Below are positions 34,931 to 43,377 of a stretch of DNA of 64,000 nt, piece by piece (within the stretch, counting starts at the first letter, position 1; each line of letters begins with the position of its first letter). The position numbers were made by a program, and so were the translations under genes. A model generated the notes under the pieces. The model was not told the origin of the DNA. It did not search any database and worked only from the letters and a program-made list of their open reading frames with translations. Source of the DNA: Meridianimaribacter flavus (GTDB lineage Bacteria > Bacteroidota > Bacteroidia > Flavobacteriales > Flavobacteriaceae); contig NZ_SOQZ01000004.1 of assembly GCF_004366715.1 (NCBI RefSeq), forward strand, positions 124,001 to 188,000. The letters are read 5' to 3'.

Positions 34931-37900
34931 TTAAGGTTTTTGTATTCCTAGTTTGGTCATTTTATCACGTAAGGTACTAGGTTTTAGTCCCAATACATCT
35001 GAAGCGCTTTTTGGACCACTAATTTTCCAGTTACAACTTTCTAACACTTCAAGTATGTGAGCTTTTAATACAGAGTTTAAAGATAAGTCCTTACTATTGA
35101 TACGTTGTTTTGATTTTTGCGTTGAAGTTTCAAAACCTGGTATCATTAAAGTTTCTGTGCTTGTTAGTATTACAGCTCTTTCTATTAAGTTTTCTAGCTC
35201 TCTAATATTCCCAGGCCAATTATAAGTCTTCATTTGAGCCATAGCTTCATCAGAAATATACTTTATTTGCTTTTCATAAGCTTTATTGAATTTATCTACA
35301 AAATGCTCAACCAATAGAGGAATATCCTCTTTACGATCTCTCAATGGCGGAATACTAATAGGGAACACGTTAAGCCTAAAATACAAGTCTTCCCTAAATT
35401 GCTTTTTCTCAATTTCTTCTTTAAGATTTCTGTTTGTAGCTGCAATAACTCTAACATCTAGCTTTTTTAAGCCAACTCCTCCTACTACCTCAATTTCGCC
35501 TTCTTGTAAGAATCTTAAAATTTTAGGTTGCATGTCTATTGGAAGTTCTCCTATTTCATCTAAAAAAAGCGTTCCACCATCAGCAAGTTCAAATTTTCCA
35601 ACTTTATCACTAAACGCTCCTGTAAACGACCCTTTTTTATGTCCAAACAACTCGCTCTCAATCAACTCCCTTGGTATTGCTGAACAGTTTACTTTTATTA
35701 ACGGTTTATTATTTCGGTTACTTGTATTGTGAATTGCTCTCGCTAATAGCTCTTTACCTGTACCAGATTCTCCTAACAACAATACAGTAGCATTTGTTGG
35801 AGCAACACGTTCTACTTCTGTCAACACATTACTAAACTCAACACTACCATATACCATTTCTTCATAATTGAAGACAAGGTCTAACTCATTTCTTAAATAA
35901 ACGTTCTCTTGTTCTAACTGCTTTTTTAATTCATTCAACTGTTTATTAGCCTCTAAAAGTTGAGTATTTGTTTTCGCTATTGTTTCTTCGGCTATTTTTC
36001 GTTCATAACTCTCTACCATTAAGGACACCACATTAGCTATAGAACTTGCAAACTCTTGTTCTTCAATAGTCCAATCTCTAGTCTCCTCACCAACATGCTC
36101 AAAACAAATTATACCATAATACCCAGTTGTGCTGTTTATAAACACATCCATTAACGATTTAATTTTATTAGGTTTAAGGTAGTTTTCTGAAAACTGCTTG
36201 GTGATGTTATCATTTTGGGCATCAACCACTAAAATAGATTTATTGCTTTCTAAAGCCTTAAAATAGTTTGGGTTGTCCTCATAATTTATGGTGAAGTTTT
36301 TTTCATAAGAGTTTGATTTTAATTCATATAATTGCTCACAATGTATCGCATTATTATTATCATTAAAACTCCAAACACTTACACGACAAACATTTAATGT
36401 TTCGGCAGATAGTTTAGTAATTGTCTTTAATGAAGATTTAAAATCGTGTCCTACAAGTTCAGCTAATTTTAAAATTACATCTTTTTTTTGTGAAGACTGT
36501 ATTGCACGTTCTTCTAATATTTTTTTAGCTTTTTCTTCCTCTGAAATATCTTTCATTGTTCCAAATAAAGCTGTAATTTCTCCAGTTTCGTTTTTAATAG
36601 CTCCTGTTAAAAATGATGCTAAAAACTGCTCTCCATTTTTTCTTATAAGTTCATATTGAAGTGATGGAGACTCTCCTGCTTCTATTCTTTTTTTATCAAC
36701 AAGAATTTTATTGTAATCCTCTTTTTTAGTAAATGAGTAAGGTAATTGCATTCCAACCAATTCTTCTTTGGAGTATCCTAAAATTTTACAAGTTGAGTCG
36801 TTAACCATTATAACTTCCCCTTCAAGATTAGTTATAATTAAACCTTCTTGCATAGACATAACAAGGTTACTAGTAAACTCTTTGGCTGCTCTTAAATCTA
36901 GTTCTGCTTTTTTTCGTTCAGTAGTATCTATTATTGTTCCAAAATAAGATTTTATAGTTCCATCAGAGTCTTCAATACCAGAAACCATTACATCAACATT
37001 AAAACGGGTTCCGTCTTTACGCATGTATATAGTTTCAAAATTATTTAGTTCTTCTCCTCTTTCTATTTGTTCGTGACGAAGGTTGGACTCATCTTCAATT
37101 TCTGGTGGCGAAAAAGGATATGGACATTGCTGACCAATCAACTCTTCTTCAGTAAAACCAGACATCTTACAAAACGAAGGATTTACTTTGGTTATTTCGG
37201 TTTCCATATTGAACACAATTAACCCTTCGTTCATTGATTCTATTAAAGATTCAGAATAGTCTCTAGCTTCTTTTATTTCTAATTCAGCCTTTTTTTGTTT
37301 GGTAACATCTCTAATAATTCCAACAAGAAACTTATTACCTTCTTCATCTAAAAAGCGAGTTTTTTTAGTCGATAAATATTGTGTTTCTCCTCCTCTTAAT
37401 GTTAAGGTTTCTTCATTAACATTCTCTTCTCCTGTCTTTAAAACATGCCTATCTATTTTTAATGCTAATTCGGCCTCTTCAGGCTCAACATCTTCTACAA
37501 GTGTTTTTCCTATTATATAGTCTCTAGGTAAATCAAACATTTTACAAAATGCATCGTTAGCTAAAATAACTTTACTATGCTCATCCTTAACAAAAACAGG
37601 GTCTCCTATTTTATTAATAATATTGTTTAAGTATTTTTCACTTTTGGCTATTAAACGTTCCGCTATTTTTTGTGGAGTAATATCTATAAAATATAAGGTC
37701 AATCCATTAGCATGAGGATACACTTTATTGGCAAACCATTTATTCAAAGGCTCATAATAGTCCTCAAAATATTGGGTTTCTCTTGTTTCAATTGCCTTAT
37801 TAAATGCATTGTAAGTTGGTAGACCTACTGCTTCAGGAAACTCAGTCCATACATGTTTACCTAATAAATCTTCAGGTAATCTTCCTAAAATCTCACCAGC

Positions 37901-38485
37901 TCTATTATTAATATAGGTATAACAAAGGTTAGTGTCAAAAGAAACCAAACCATCAGAAATATTATTTAATGTGTTTTCGAGTTGTGAGGAAATGTTTCTC
38001 TCAATCAGTAAATTAAGATATCTTTTTCTATAATTTAAAACCGAAAAAATGTCTTTATTAGATAGCTCGAGTGACTCTATATCATTATCAAGATCAGAAA
38101 TTGATTGAAAATATTTAAGATAAGCTATTACTTTAGACTTAGTATTTTTTATGGCAGCCAAAAAAACTAAAACAGGAAATTCTTCTCCTTTTTTATGCTT
38201 ATAAACAGCTTCAAATTCACGTTTTAAATGATTCTCTTGAAAATCTTTAAACCTCTGGTTAAACTCATTAATATATTTTTTTGGCCAAAACGGAAATGGA
38301 GTTTTAATATTTAGTAACTCGTTTTTATTAAATCCTGTTATACTACAAGCCGCAGCATTGACCATTAAAACTTCACCTTGGGTGTCAGTAATTAAAAGTC
38401 CATCCTGTAAGGATTCAATAAAATTTTCAGAAAACCCATAGGAATTCTGTAGCTCTAGAAGTAATTTTTTCTTTGTGTTGCTCAT
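34931..38485 (-). CDS. Multi-PAS/GAF sigma54-dependent transcriptional activator
   Basis: The 1184-residue soluble protein has five PAS domains in series over about residues 15-650 (each with a GLxxxDxxGxVxxVN-type start, such as GLLITDTQGEVLMVN). A GAF-like domain (about 670-815) and a coiled coil follow, then the sigma54-interacting AAA+ core: Walker A GESGTGKE, loop 1 KGSFTGAFSD, Walker B GGTLFLDEIGELP, and VRVIAATNRNL. A C-terminal Fis-type HTH (SASDVLGLKPSTLRDKM) ends it. There is no receiver, so it senses ligands directly. Loop 1 reads GSFTGA instead of the usual GAFTGA. It likely drives the operon starting at 34739. Confidence 0.92.
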   Translation of the reverse strand: MSNTKKKLLLELQNSYGFSENFIESLQDGLLITDTQGEVLMVNAAACSITGFNKNELLNIKTPFPFWPKKYINEFNQRFKDFQENHLKREFEAVYKHKKGEEFPVLVFLAAIKNTKSKVIAYLKYFQSISDLDNDIESLELSNKDIFSVLNYRKRYLNLLIERNISSQLENTLNNISDGLVSFDTNLCYTYINNRAGEILGRLPEDLLGKHVWTEFPEAVGLPTYNAFNKAIETRETQYFEDYYEPLNKWFANKVYPHANGLTLYFIDITPQKIAERLIAKSEKYLNNIINKIGDPVFVKDEHSKVILANDAFCKMFDLPRDYIIGKTLVEDVEPEEAELALKIDRHVLKTGEENVNEETLTLRGGETQYLSTKKTRFLDEEGNKFLVGIIRDVTKQKKAELEIKEARDYSESLIESMNEGLIVFNMETEITKVNPSFCKMSGFTEEELIGQQCPYPFSPPEIEDESNLRHEQIERGEELNNFETIYMRKDGTRFNVDVMVSGIEDSDGTIKSYFGTIIDTTERKKAELDLRAAKEFTSNLVMSMQEGLIITNLEGEVIMVNDSTCKILGYSKEELVGMQLPYSFTKKEDYNKILVDKKRIEAGESPSLQYELIRKNGEQFLASFLTGAIKNETGEITALFGTMKDISEEEKAKKILEERAIQSSQKKDVILKLAELVGHDFKSSLKTITKLSAETLNVCRVSVWSFNDNNNAIHCEQLYELKSNSYEKNFTINYEDNPNYFKALESNKSILVVDAQNDNITKQFSENYLKPNKIKSLMDVFINSTTGYYGIICFEHVGEETRDWTIEEQEFASSIANVVSLMVESYERKIAEETIAKTNTQLLEANKQLNELKKQLEQENVYLRNELDLVFNYEEMVYGSVEFSNVLTEVERVAPTNATVLLLGESGTGKELLARAIHNTSNRNNKPLIKVNCSAIPRELIESELFGHKKGSFTGAFSDKVGKFELADGGTLFLDEIGELPIDMQPKILRFLQEGEIEVVGGVGLKKLDVRVIAATNRNLKEEIEKKQFREDLYFRLNVFPISIPPLRDRKEDIPLLVEHFVDKFNKAYEKQIKYISDEAMAQMKTYNWPGNIRELENLIERAVILTSTETLMIPGFETSTQKSKQRINSKDLSLNSVLKAHILEVLESCNWKISGPKSASDVLGLKPSTLRDKMTKLGIQKP

Positions 38486-38732
38486 AAAAACATATTTAAT
38501 CCCTCTAATGCGCTTTGTTGAATTAACACCTGAAAAAATACTGCTTACTATATAAGAAAGTATTTAAAAATTAAAGTACTTCTTTTATCATAAAAAAACT
38601 AATTTAATCGATAAAAGGACAAAAGAAATTTTTATAGGTCTTTTTTAATCCACCCAACAATAAGTTAGCAACTTAAAAAAAAAACGTAAAGAACTGTTAA
38701 TCAAAACACAACAGTTAAAATTATCTTAAAAG
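38486..38732. other. Divergent intergenic region, upstream part
   Basis: No ORF is seen. The region is AT-rich and contains two inverted repeats: TAAGTTAGCAACTTA (38661-38675) and AACTGTT/AACAGTT (38692-38698 and 38710-38716, 11-base spacer). Either could be an operator for the sigma54 activator gene or the AhpD operon. The section 38733-38795 is listed separately. Confidence 0.5.
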
Positions 38733-38795
38733 AAAATTATCCATTCATAGGCGAAAATTGTCCATTTTAACACATTGTTTTCTTCTTCAAATTTG
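38733..38795 (+). promoter_or_regulatory. AraC-type direct repeats and promoter of the AhpD operon
   Basis: AAAATTATCCATT (38733-38745) and AAAATTGTCCATT (38754-38766) are 13-mers with one mismatch, spaced exactly 21 bases, the usual AraC half-site spacing. A -7-like box CAAATTTG (38788-38795, followed by CA) lies 22 bases downstream. The operon's fifth gene is an AraC regulator, so autogenous control is likely. Confidence 0.6.
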
Positions 38796-38833
38796 CAGTG
38801 TCAATAATGACAAACAATTTAAAATATAAAAAA

Positions 38834-39379
38834 ATGGAAAATTTAACTGCAACGGAATTTAAAGTTCCTACACGAGAAGAAGTATCTCAAAACAATCAAG
38901 AAATTTTTGATAATTTAAACAAAGCTCTAGGCTTTGTTCCAAATCTTTATGCTACAATAGCATATTCTGATAATGGTTTGAAACGTTTTTTAGACTACCA
39001 AAACGCTAAAACCTCTTTAAACAACAAAGAAAAAGAAGCTGTAAACCTTATTGTAAGTCAGGTAAACGAATGTGTGTATTGCCAAAGTGCACATTTAGTA
39101 CTTGGTAAAATGAACGGATTTAGCGACGAGCAATTACTAGATATTAGAAAAGGAACAAGTGATAATGCTAAACTAAACGCTTTAGTAAAATTAGCAGCTG
39201 ATATCACTGAAAACAGAGGAAAAGCTAGTAATGAAAATGTTGCTGATTTCTTTGCTCAAGGTTATACAAAAGAAAACCTTGTGGATGTTATTCTTCAAGT
39301 AAGTGACAAAACAGCAATGAACTATTTACACAATCTAACTAAAGTGCCAGTAGACTTTCCTATTGCTGAAAGTATTTAA
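38834..39379 (+). CDS. AhpD/carboxymuconolactone-decarboxylase-like protein
   Basis: I choose the ATG at 38834 (MENLTATEFKVPTREE), because the longer start at 38798 would place the promoter box in the leader and adds a non-conserved tail. The 181-residue protein has the alpha-helical AhpD fold with the CxxC motif in NECVYCQSAHLVLGKMNGF and a family-typical helix following (SDEQLLDIRKG). AhpD-like proteins are thiol peroxidase partners or CMD-type enzymes. It opens a five-gene operon that ends in an AraC regulator. Confidence 0.88.
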   Translation: MENLTATEFKVPTREEVSQNNQEIFDNLNKALGFVPNLYATIAYSDNGLKRFLDYQNAKTSLNNKEKEAVNLIVSQVNECVYCQSAHLVLGKMNGFSDEQLLDIRKGTSDNAKLNALVKLAADITENRGKASNENVADFFAQGYTKENLVDVILQVSDKTAMNYLHNLTKVPVDFPIAESI

Positions 39380-39395
39380 AACATTCTAAAAAAAC

Positions 39396-39422
39396 AGAGT
39401 CTTTTCTTGTTGAAGAGGCTCT
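39396..39422 (+). terminator. Intercistronic hairpin, possible attenuator
   Basis: AGAGTCTTTTC pairs with GAAGAGGCTCT (11 pairs including G-U) around a TTGTT loop, followed by TTTATAA. It lies 17 bases after the AhpD stop and may reduce read-through into the membrane-protein gene or protect the mRNA end. Confidence 0.5.
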
Positions 39423-39447
39423 TTATAACTCATTAAAACAAAACACA

Positions 39448-39897
39448 ATGAAAACACATAGTATTAATTGGCGAAATGCCATTTTAGCAGGTATCACAGG
39501 GACTTTAGCTTTTGATTTGATAGGTCTTTTATTCACAGGAACGTGGTGGGATATTGCAGGAATAATAGGAGAAAAAACAGGACTAGGTTTAGCGTATGGT
39601 GTATTTGGTCATTACTCAAACGGTATATTATTAGCTGTTTTATACGCAGGAATAGCACCATCATTAATTGGTCCTAATTGGCTAAGAGCTCAAATTTTTG
39701 TAATTGCAGAAACCATAGCACTTGTTTGGTTTTTTATGTTTCCTCTTTTAGGTGCTGGTGTTGCTGGTTTAGAAGCTGGAGCAATGCTACCAATAGTTTC
39801 AATGGTAAGGCACTTAGCATATGGTGTTCCTTTATGGTTCTTTATTCATAAATTTCAACAACAAGAACTAAGTAGTAAAGCCACAATAAAAGCCTAA
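39448..39897 (+). CDS. Small integral membrane protein, unknown
   Basis: The 149-residue protein has about four hydrophobic helices (NAILAGITGTLAFDLIGLLF, HYSNGILLAVLYAGIAPSLI, IFVIAETIALVWFFMFPLLG, LAYGVPLWFFIHKF) and short loops containing Trp-rich TGTWWDIAGIIG. I do not recognise the family with confidence. It is the second gene of the AhpD operon. No catalytic motif was seen. Confidence 0.75.
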   Translation: MKTHSINWRNAILAGITGTLAFDLIGLLFTGTWWDIAGIIGEKTGLGLAYGVFGHYSNGILLAVLYAGIAPSLIGPNWLRAQIFVIAETIALVWFFMFPLLGAGVAGLEAGAMLPIVSMVRHLAYGVPLWFFIHKFQQQELSSKATIKA

Positions 39898-39918
39898 TGA
39901 TAATTAATCCAATACACA

Positions 39919-39960
39919 AACAACCTTTTTCATTCTAAAATCAAAATGAAGAAGGTTGTT
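39919..39960 (+). terminator. Long intercistronic hairpin
   Basis: AACAACCTTTTTCATT and AATGAAGAAGGTTGTT pair over 16 bases with a single T-G wobble, with a 10-base loop. There is no T-run after it. It lies 21 bases after the membrane-protein stop and covers an ATG at 39946, which argues that the next gene starts at 39985. A terminator or mRNA-processing signal is likely. Confidence 0.6.
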
Positions 39961-39984
39961 AACACAACCAAAAACACATTAAAA

Positions 39985-40401
39985 ATGAATACAGAAATAA
40001 AACACCCAATTCCTCCATTTAATGAAGAAACGGCAAGATTAAAAGTACAAATGGCTGAAGATGCTTGGAACTCTAAAGATCCAGTAAAAGTATCTAAAGC
40101 ATATACAATAGATTCTGAATGGAGAAATAGAACTCAGTTCATTAATGGAAGAACTGAAATTATTGCATTTTTAACCAAAAAATGGAATAACGAAAGACAC
40201 TACAAACTAAAAAAAGAGCTTTGGGGATTTAAAGACAATAGAATGGCTGTGAGGTTTGAGTATGAATTTCAAGATAATAACGACCAATGGTATAGAGCCT
40301 ACGGAAATGAGCTTTGGGAATTTGACGAAAATGGGCTTATGCAAAAGCGTTACGCAAGCATAAATGATTTAAAAATTGAAGAAAGCGACAGACGATTATA
40401 A
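39985..40401 (+). CDS. NTF2-like protein (DUF1348-like)
   Basis: The start at 39985 gives [20 protein letters not shown], with the family start beginning at PPF. The 138-residue protein shows the NTF2-like pattern ([55 protein letters not shown]), including the [14 protein letters not shown] block of DUF1348-type proteins. These bind small molecules in a cone-like pocket, but their reactions are unknown. It lies in the AhpD/AraC operon. Confidence 0.85.
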   Translation: MNTEIKHPIPPFNEETARLKVQMAEDAWNSKDPVKVSKAYTIDSEWRNRTQFINGRTEIIAFLTKKWNNERHYKLKKELWGFKDNRMAVRFEYEFQDNNDQWYRAYGNELWEFDENGLMQKRYASINDLKIEESDRRL

Positions 40402-40422
40402 AACCTAACAATCAACAACACA

Positions 40423-41451
40423 ATGAATAGAAGGCTTTTAGGAAATGTATTAATTGTTATACTCCTTGTTTTATTAGGTTCAGGTATAGCTATGTACATC
40501 ATACCATTTAGCAAAGGTCTTGCTTCTTTGCATACAGTTTTTGGTTTCTTGTTTGTATTAACTATGGTATTCCATATAATCAATAACAAAAAACCACTCT
40601 TTAACTACATCACGGGAAATAGAAAACCACGTTTTCAAAAACTTCAAGCGCCATTTATTTTTAGCATTATTGTAGCTCTAGCTTTTGGTCTATATTTTAA
40701 TATACCTTTATTAAATGGCGTTTATAATTTTGGTAATCAGTTAAGAAATAAAAAACTAGGGAAAGTTGAAACACCTTTTGAGTATGAAGTCATAGAACTC
40801 TCTAATGCTAATGGCCATCATAATTTTGAAATAGAATTAAAAAAAGGCAATGCTTTTCAATATCCTTTGTTCGCTATATGGTTAGAAGATAGTCTTGGTA
40901 ATTATATAGAAACGCTTTATATTTCTAGAGTAATAGCATCAAGTACATTTGATTATGGTAAAAACGTTGACGGTAAATGGCAATCTGCAGTAAAAAGACG
41001 TCCTGAAGCTTTACCATATTGGTCTCATAAAAGAGGTATAAAAGCATCAGATGGTTTATATGTGCCGCTTAATAACGCTACAGATATTGATGCTGTTTCG
41101 GGTGCAACACCTACAGGGAATTTTATTATTAAATCTAAAAGTGATTTGAACGATTTAAAACACTATAAAGTAATGCTAGAAGTAAATCAATCTTACGATT
41201 GGAATAACTATTACACCAAAGATAAATTTCCTGATGATGACATATATTCTGGTTCTGGTCAAGTTGGTCAACCATCATTAATTTATGCTACAGAGGCATC
41301 ATCTCTCAACATTAAAGACAATACGTATAAAATAATGCAACTTATAGGTCATGGACATCATTCAGGAAAAAATGGCAACCTTTACAAGGATCTTTCGCAC
41401 ATTAGCACAGCAAAACAAATTATAGATAGAGTAATTCTAAAAGTACACTAA
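40423..41451 (+). CDS. DUF4405-like membrane cytochrome fused to a DUF2271-like domain with flavin-attachment-like motif
   Basis: The 342-residue protein has three N-terminal hydrophobic helices (LIVILLVLLGSGIAMYII; LHTVFGFLFVLTMVFHII; FIFSIIVALAFGLYF) with His at about 37 and 51 that could ligate heme. A periplasmic domain of about 240 residues follows. The domain holds FAIWLEDSLGNYIETLYIS, as in DUF2271 proteins, and DAVSGAT at about 223-229, matching the ApbE flavinylation consensus D-x-x-[ST]-G-A-T with Thr 229 as the candidate FMN site. I infer membrane or periplasmic electron transfer. No ApbE gene is in the window. Confidence 0.65.
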   Translation: MNRRLLGNVLIVILLVLLGSGIAMYIIPFSKGLASLHTVFGFLFVLTMVFHIINNKKPLFNYITGNRKPRFQKLQAPFIFSIIVALAFGLYFNIPLLNGVYNFGNQLRNKKLGKVETPFEYEVIELSNANGHHNFEIELKKGNAFQYPLFAIWLEDSLGNYIETLYISRVIASSTFDYGKNVDGKWQSAVKRRPEALPYWSHKRGIKASDGLYVPLNNATDIDAVSGATPTGNFIIKSKSDLNDLKHYKVMLEVNQSYDWNNYYTKDKFPDDDIYSGSGQVGQPSLIYATEASSLNIKDNTYKIMQLIGHGHHSGKNGNLYKDLSHISTAKQIIDRVILKVH

Positions 41452-41460
41452 CAAGCAATA

Positions 41461-42354
41461 ATGATTATGGAACAAAGAGATAGCTTTACGCTCACAAACC
41501 CACAAACAGGTAATTTAGCATTCAAACTATGTTATTTTGAACGTAACAATCCTTTTGACCATATAGACAAACACAACTATTACTTCCTTATTTGGATACA
41601 ACAAGGTAACGGAATTATAAAAGCCGATTTTAACACTTATAATTTTACGCCAAATACGTTATTGTCGTTTTCACCTCATCAACCTTTTTTACTTGAAGCT
41701 GAAAGTTCTTTGAGTGGTTTAGTTATAAATTTTCATCCAGATTTTTTTTGTATTCATAAACACCATAAAGAAGTAGCTTGTCATGGTGTATTGTTCAATA
41801 ATATTTACAATCCTCCTTTTGTAGATGTAGATGCTAAAGCCCAAGCCAATTTTAATATGGTAGTAGAGCAAATTAAAACTGAAATGCAAAATCCTGCTCT
41901 AGCACAATATGAATTATTGGTTTCTTACTTAAAGATTTTTTTAATTACTGCATCAAGGTTAAAAACCGAGCAACAGTCTGAAATACAAAAAGAACGTAGT
42001 GATACAGAAGAACCATTTATACTTCAAAATTTAAAAAACTACATTGAAACACATTATAAAACCAAGCACTCTGCTAGTGAATATGCTGATATGCTTGCAA
42101 TAACACCCAAAGCTCTTACCAAGTTAACCAAAGCCCACTTTAACAAAACACTAACCGATTTAATTTCTGAGCGTATAATTATAGAAGCCAAACGAGAACT
42201 CTATTTAACCAACAAAACTGTAAAAGAAATAGCTTTTGAATTAGGTTATAATGATGAATATTACTTTAGTAGATTTTTTAAGAAAAATGCCGAAGTATCT
42301 CCTCAATTGTATAGAGACACTGTAGGATTTGATAGAATATCAGCCTTACAATAA
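41461..42354 (+). CDS. AraC-family regulator with cupin-like sensor
   Basis: The 297-residue protein has an N-terminal cupin-like sensor (YFLIWIQQGNGIIKADFNTY, LLSFSPHQPFLLEAESSL) and a C-terminal AraC HTH pair at about 200-290 (YADMLAITPKALTKLTKAHF, TVKEIAFELGYNDEYYFSRF). It is the last gene of the AhpD operon, 9 bases after the cytochrome-like gene. The 21-base-spaced repeats upstream of this operon are its most likely site. An ATG two codons in (41467) is an alternative start. Confidence 0.9.
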   Translation: MIMEQRDSFTLTNPQTGNLAFKLCYFERNNPFDHIDKHNYYFLIWIQQGNGIIKADFNTYNFTPNTLLSFSPHQPFLLEAESSLSGLVINFHPDFFCIHKHHKEVACHGVLFNNIYNPPFVDVDAKAQANFNMVVEQIKTEMQNPALAQYELLVSYLKIFLITASRLKTEQQSEIQKERSDTEEPFILQNLKNYIETHYKTKHSASEYADMLAITPKALTKLTKAHFNKTLTDLISERIIIEAKRELYLTNKTVKEIAFELGYNDEYYFSRFFKKNAEVSPQLYRDTVGFDRISALQ

Positions 42355-42434
42355 TATAACTCAAAAATAGTATCTTTATTCATTCAAACTATTTCAATTA
42401 CTACTATTGGTGTTTGGGTAACCTTGAAAAGTTA

Positions 42435-43286
42435 ATGAATCGTGAAATAATAGACATAAACGACTGCACAATTTTATTAGAAGAAGCTTCAACTAATACT
42501 ACTTTAGTTGATTCCTGCTTTTTTGACGAACCAGTAATAGCTATAGCCTTTTATGGTGCTGGCGATGTTGGTTTAAACGTAAAATACAACGAAAAAACTA
42601 AAACATTTCATCATACAAAAGGTATGGTACTTTCGTTTTATGCTGATGAAAAAGTAGAATTTGAGCACCTAGTTTCATCACAAAAACCATTACAATGCTT
42701 GGTGATAGCAACGAGTTTAAGAAATTTAGATAAGCTGCCTAATGGTGAAGGTCAATTTCTAGAACAATTTTTACACCAACTAGTACATCCAAAAGATCAT
42801 TATGTTGAAGGTCCTGTTTTTAAAATGAGCCCTGAAATGTTTCTATTAGTTGAACAGTTCTTTAGCAACACTTATGAAGGAGGTATTAAAATGATGTTTT
42901 ACAAAAGCCATATGACGGCTTTACTTTCACATTACTTCGGACAATTAGCAAGTCAACAATCAACAAAAATAAATGTTGAACAACTTGAAAAAATTAATCT
43001 TGCGCAAGAACTCCTATTATCTGATTTAGAAAACCCACCTTCACTTACCGAACTTGCCCATAAAATAGGCACCAACACTAACACTCTAAAAAAAGAATTT
43101 AAAGCCCAATTTGGTGTTCCTGTTTTTAAGTACTTACAAAATGAGCGTTTAAATAAGGCACACAATCTCATAAAAAAAGAGCGCACAACCATCCAAGAAG
43201 CTGCTTGGGCTGTAGGTTATGACAGCCTAGGCTCATTCTCAAATGCTTTTGAAAAAAAATTTGGCTACAGACCTAGCCAAGTCTAA
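42435..43286 (+). CDS. AraC-family regulator
   Basis: I choose the ATG at 42435 (MNREIIDINDC) over the TTG at 42414. The 283-residue protein has an N-terminal sensor domain (AIAFYGAGDVGLNVKYNEKT) and a C-terminal AraC HTH (PSLTELAHKIGTNTNTLKKE, TIQEAAWAVGYDSLGSFSNA, FEKKFGYRPSQV). A TATCTTTA box at 42371-42378 may be its promoter. Direct repeats spaced 21 bases begin at its stop codon, so it probably controls the next operon. Confidence 0.9.
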   Translation: MNREIIDINDCTILLEEASTNTTLVDSCFFDEPVIAIAFYGAGDVGLNVKYNEKTKTFHHTKGMVLSFYADEKVEFEHLVSSQKPLQCLVIATSLRNLDKLPNGEGQFLEQFLHQLVHPKDHYVEGPVFKMSPEMFLLVEQFFSNTYEGGIKMMFYKSHMTALLSHYFGQLASQQSTKINVEQLEKINLAQELLLSDLENPPSLTELAHKIGTNTNTLKKEFKAQFGVPVFKYLQNERLNKAHNLIKKERTTIQEAAWAVGYDSLGSFSNAFEKKFGYRPSQV

Positions 43287-43352
43287 AATGCTTTTCGAAT
43301 AAATCTTAATGCTTTTTAAATAAGTAGCTGATTTACAACAGCTATAGATTTG
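43287..43352 (+). promoter_or_regulatory. AraC-type direct repeats, inverted repeat and promoter
   Basis: AATGCTTTT occurs at 43287-43295 and 43308-43316, spaced exactly 21 bases. Then TAGCTG (43325-43330) and CAGCTA (43339-43344) form an inverted repeat, directly followed by a perfect -7 box TAGATTTG (43345-43352), 25 bases before the ATG at 43378. The direct repeats suit an AraC activator and the inverted repeat a second factor. Confidence 0.65.
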
Positions 43353-43377
43353 TATCATAATTAAAAAATCAAAAATT

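Noticed and set aside
39946-39984. Upstream ATG for the NTF2-like gene
   Set aside because: It lies in the right arm of a 16-bp hairpin and adds a non-conserved tail; the ATG at 39985 fits the family.
42414-42434. TTG start for the second AraC gene
   Set aside because: An ATG at 42435 starts the conserved part directly.
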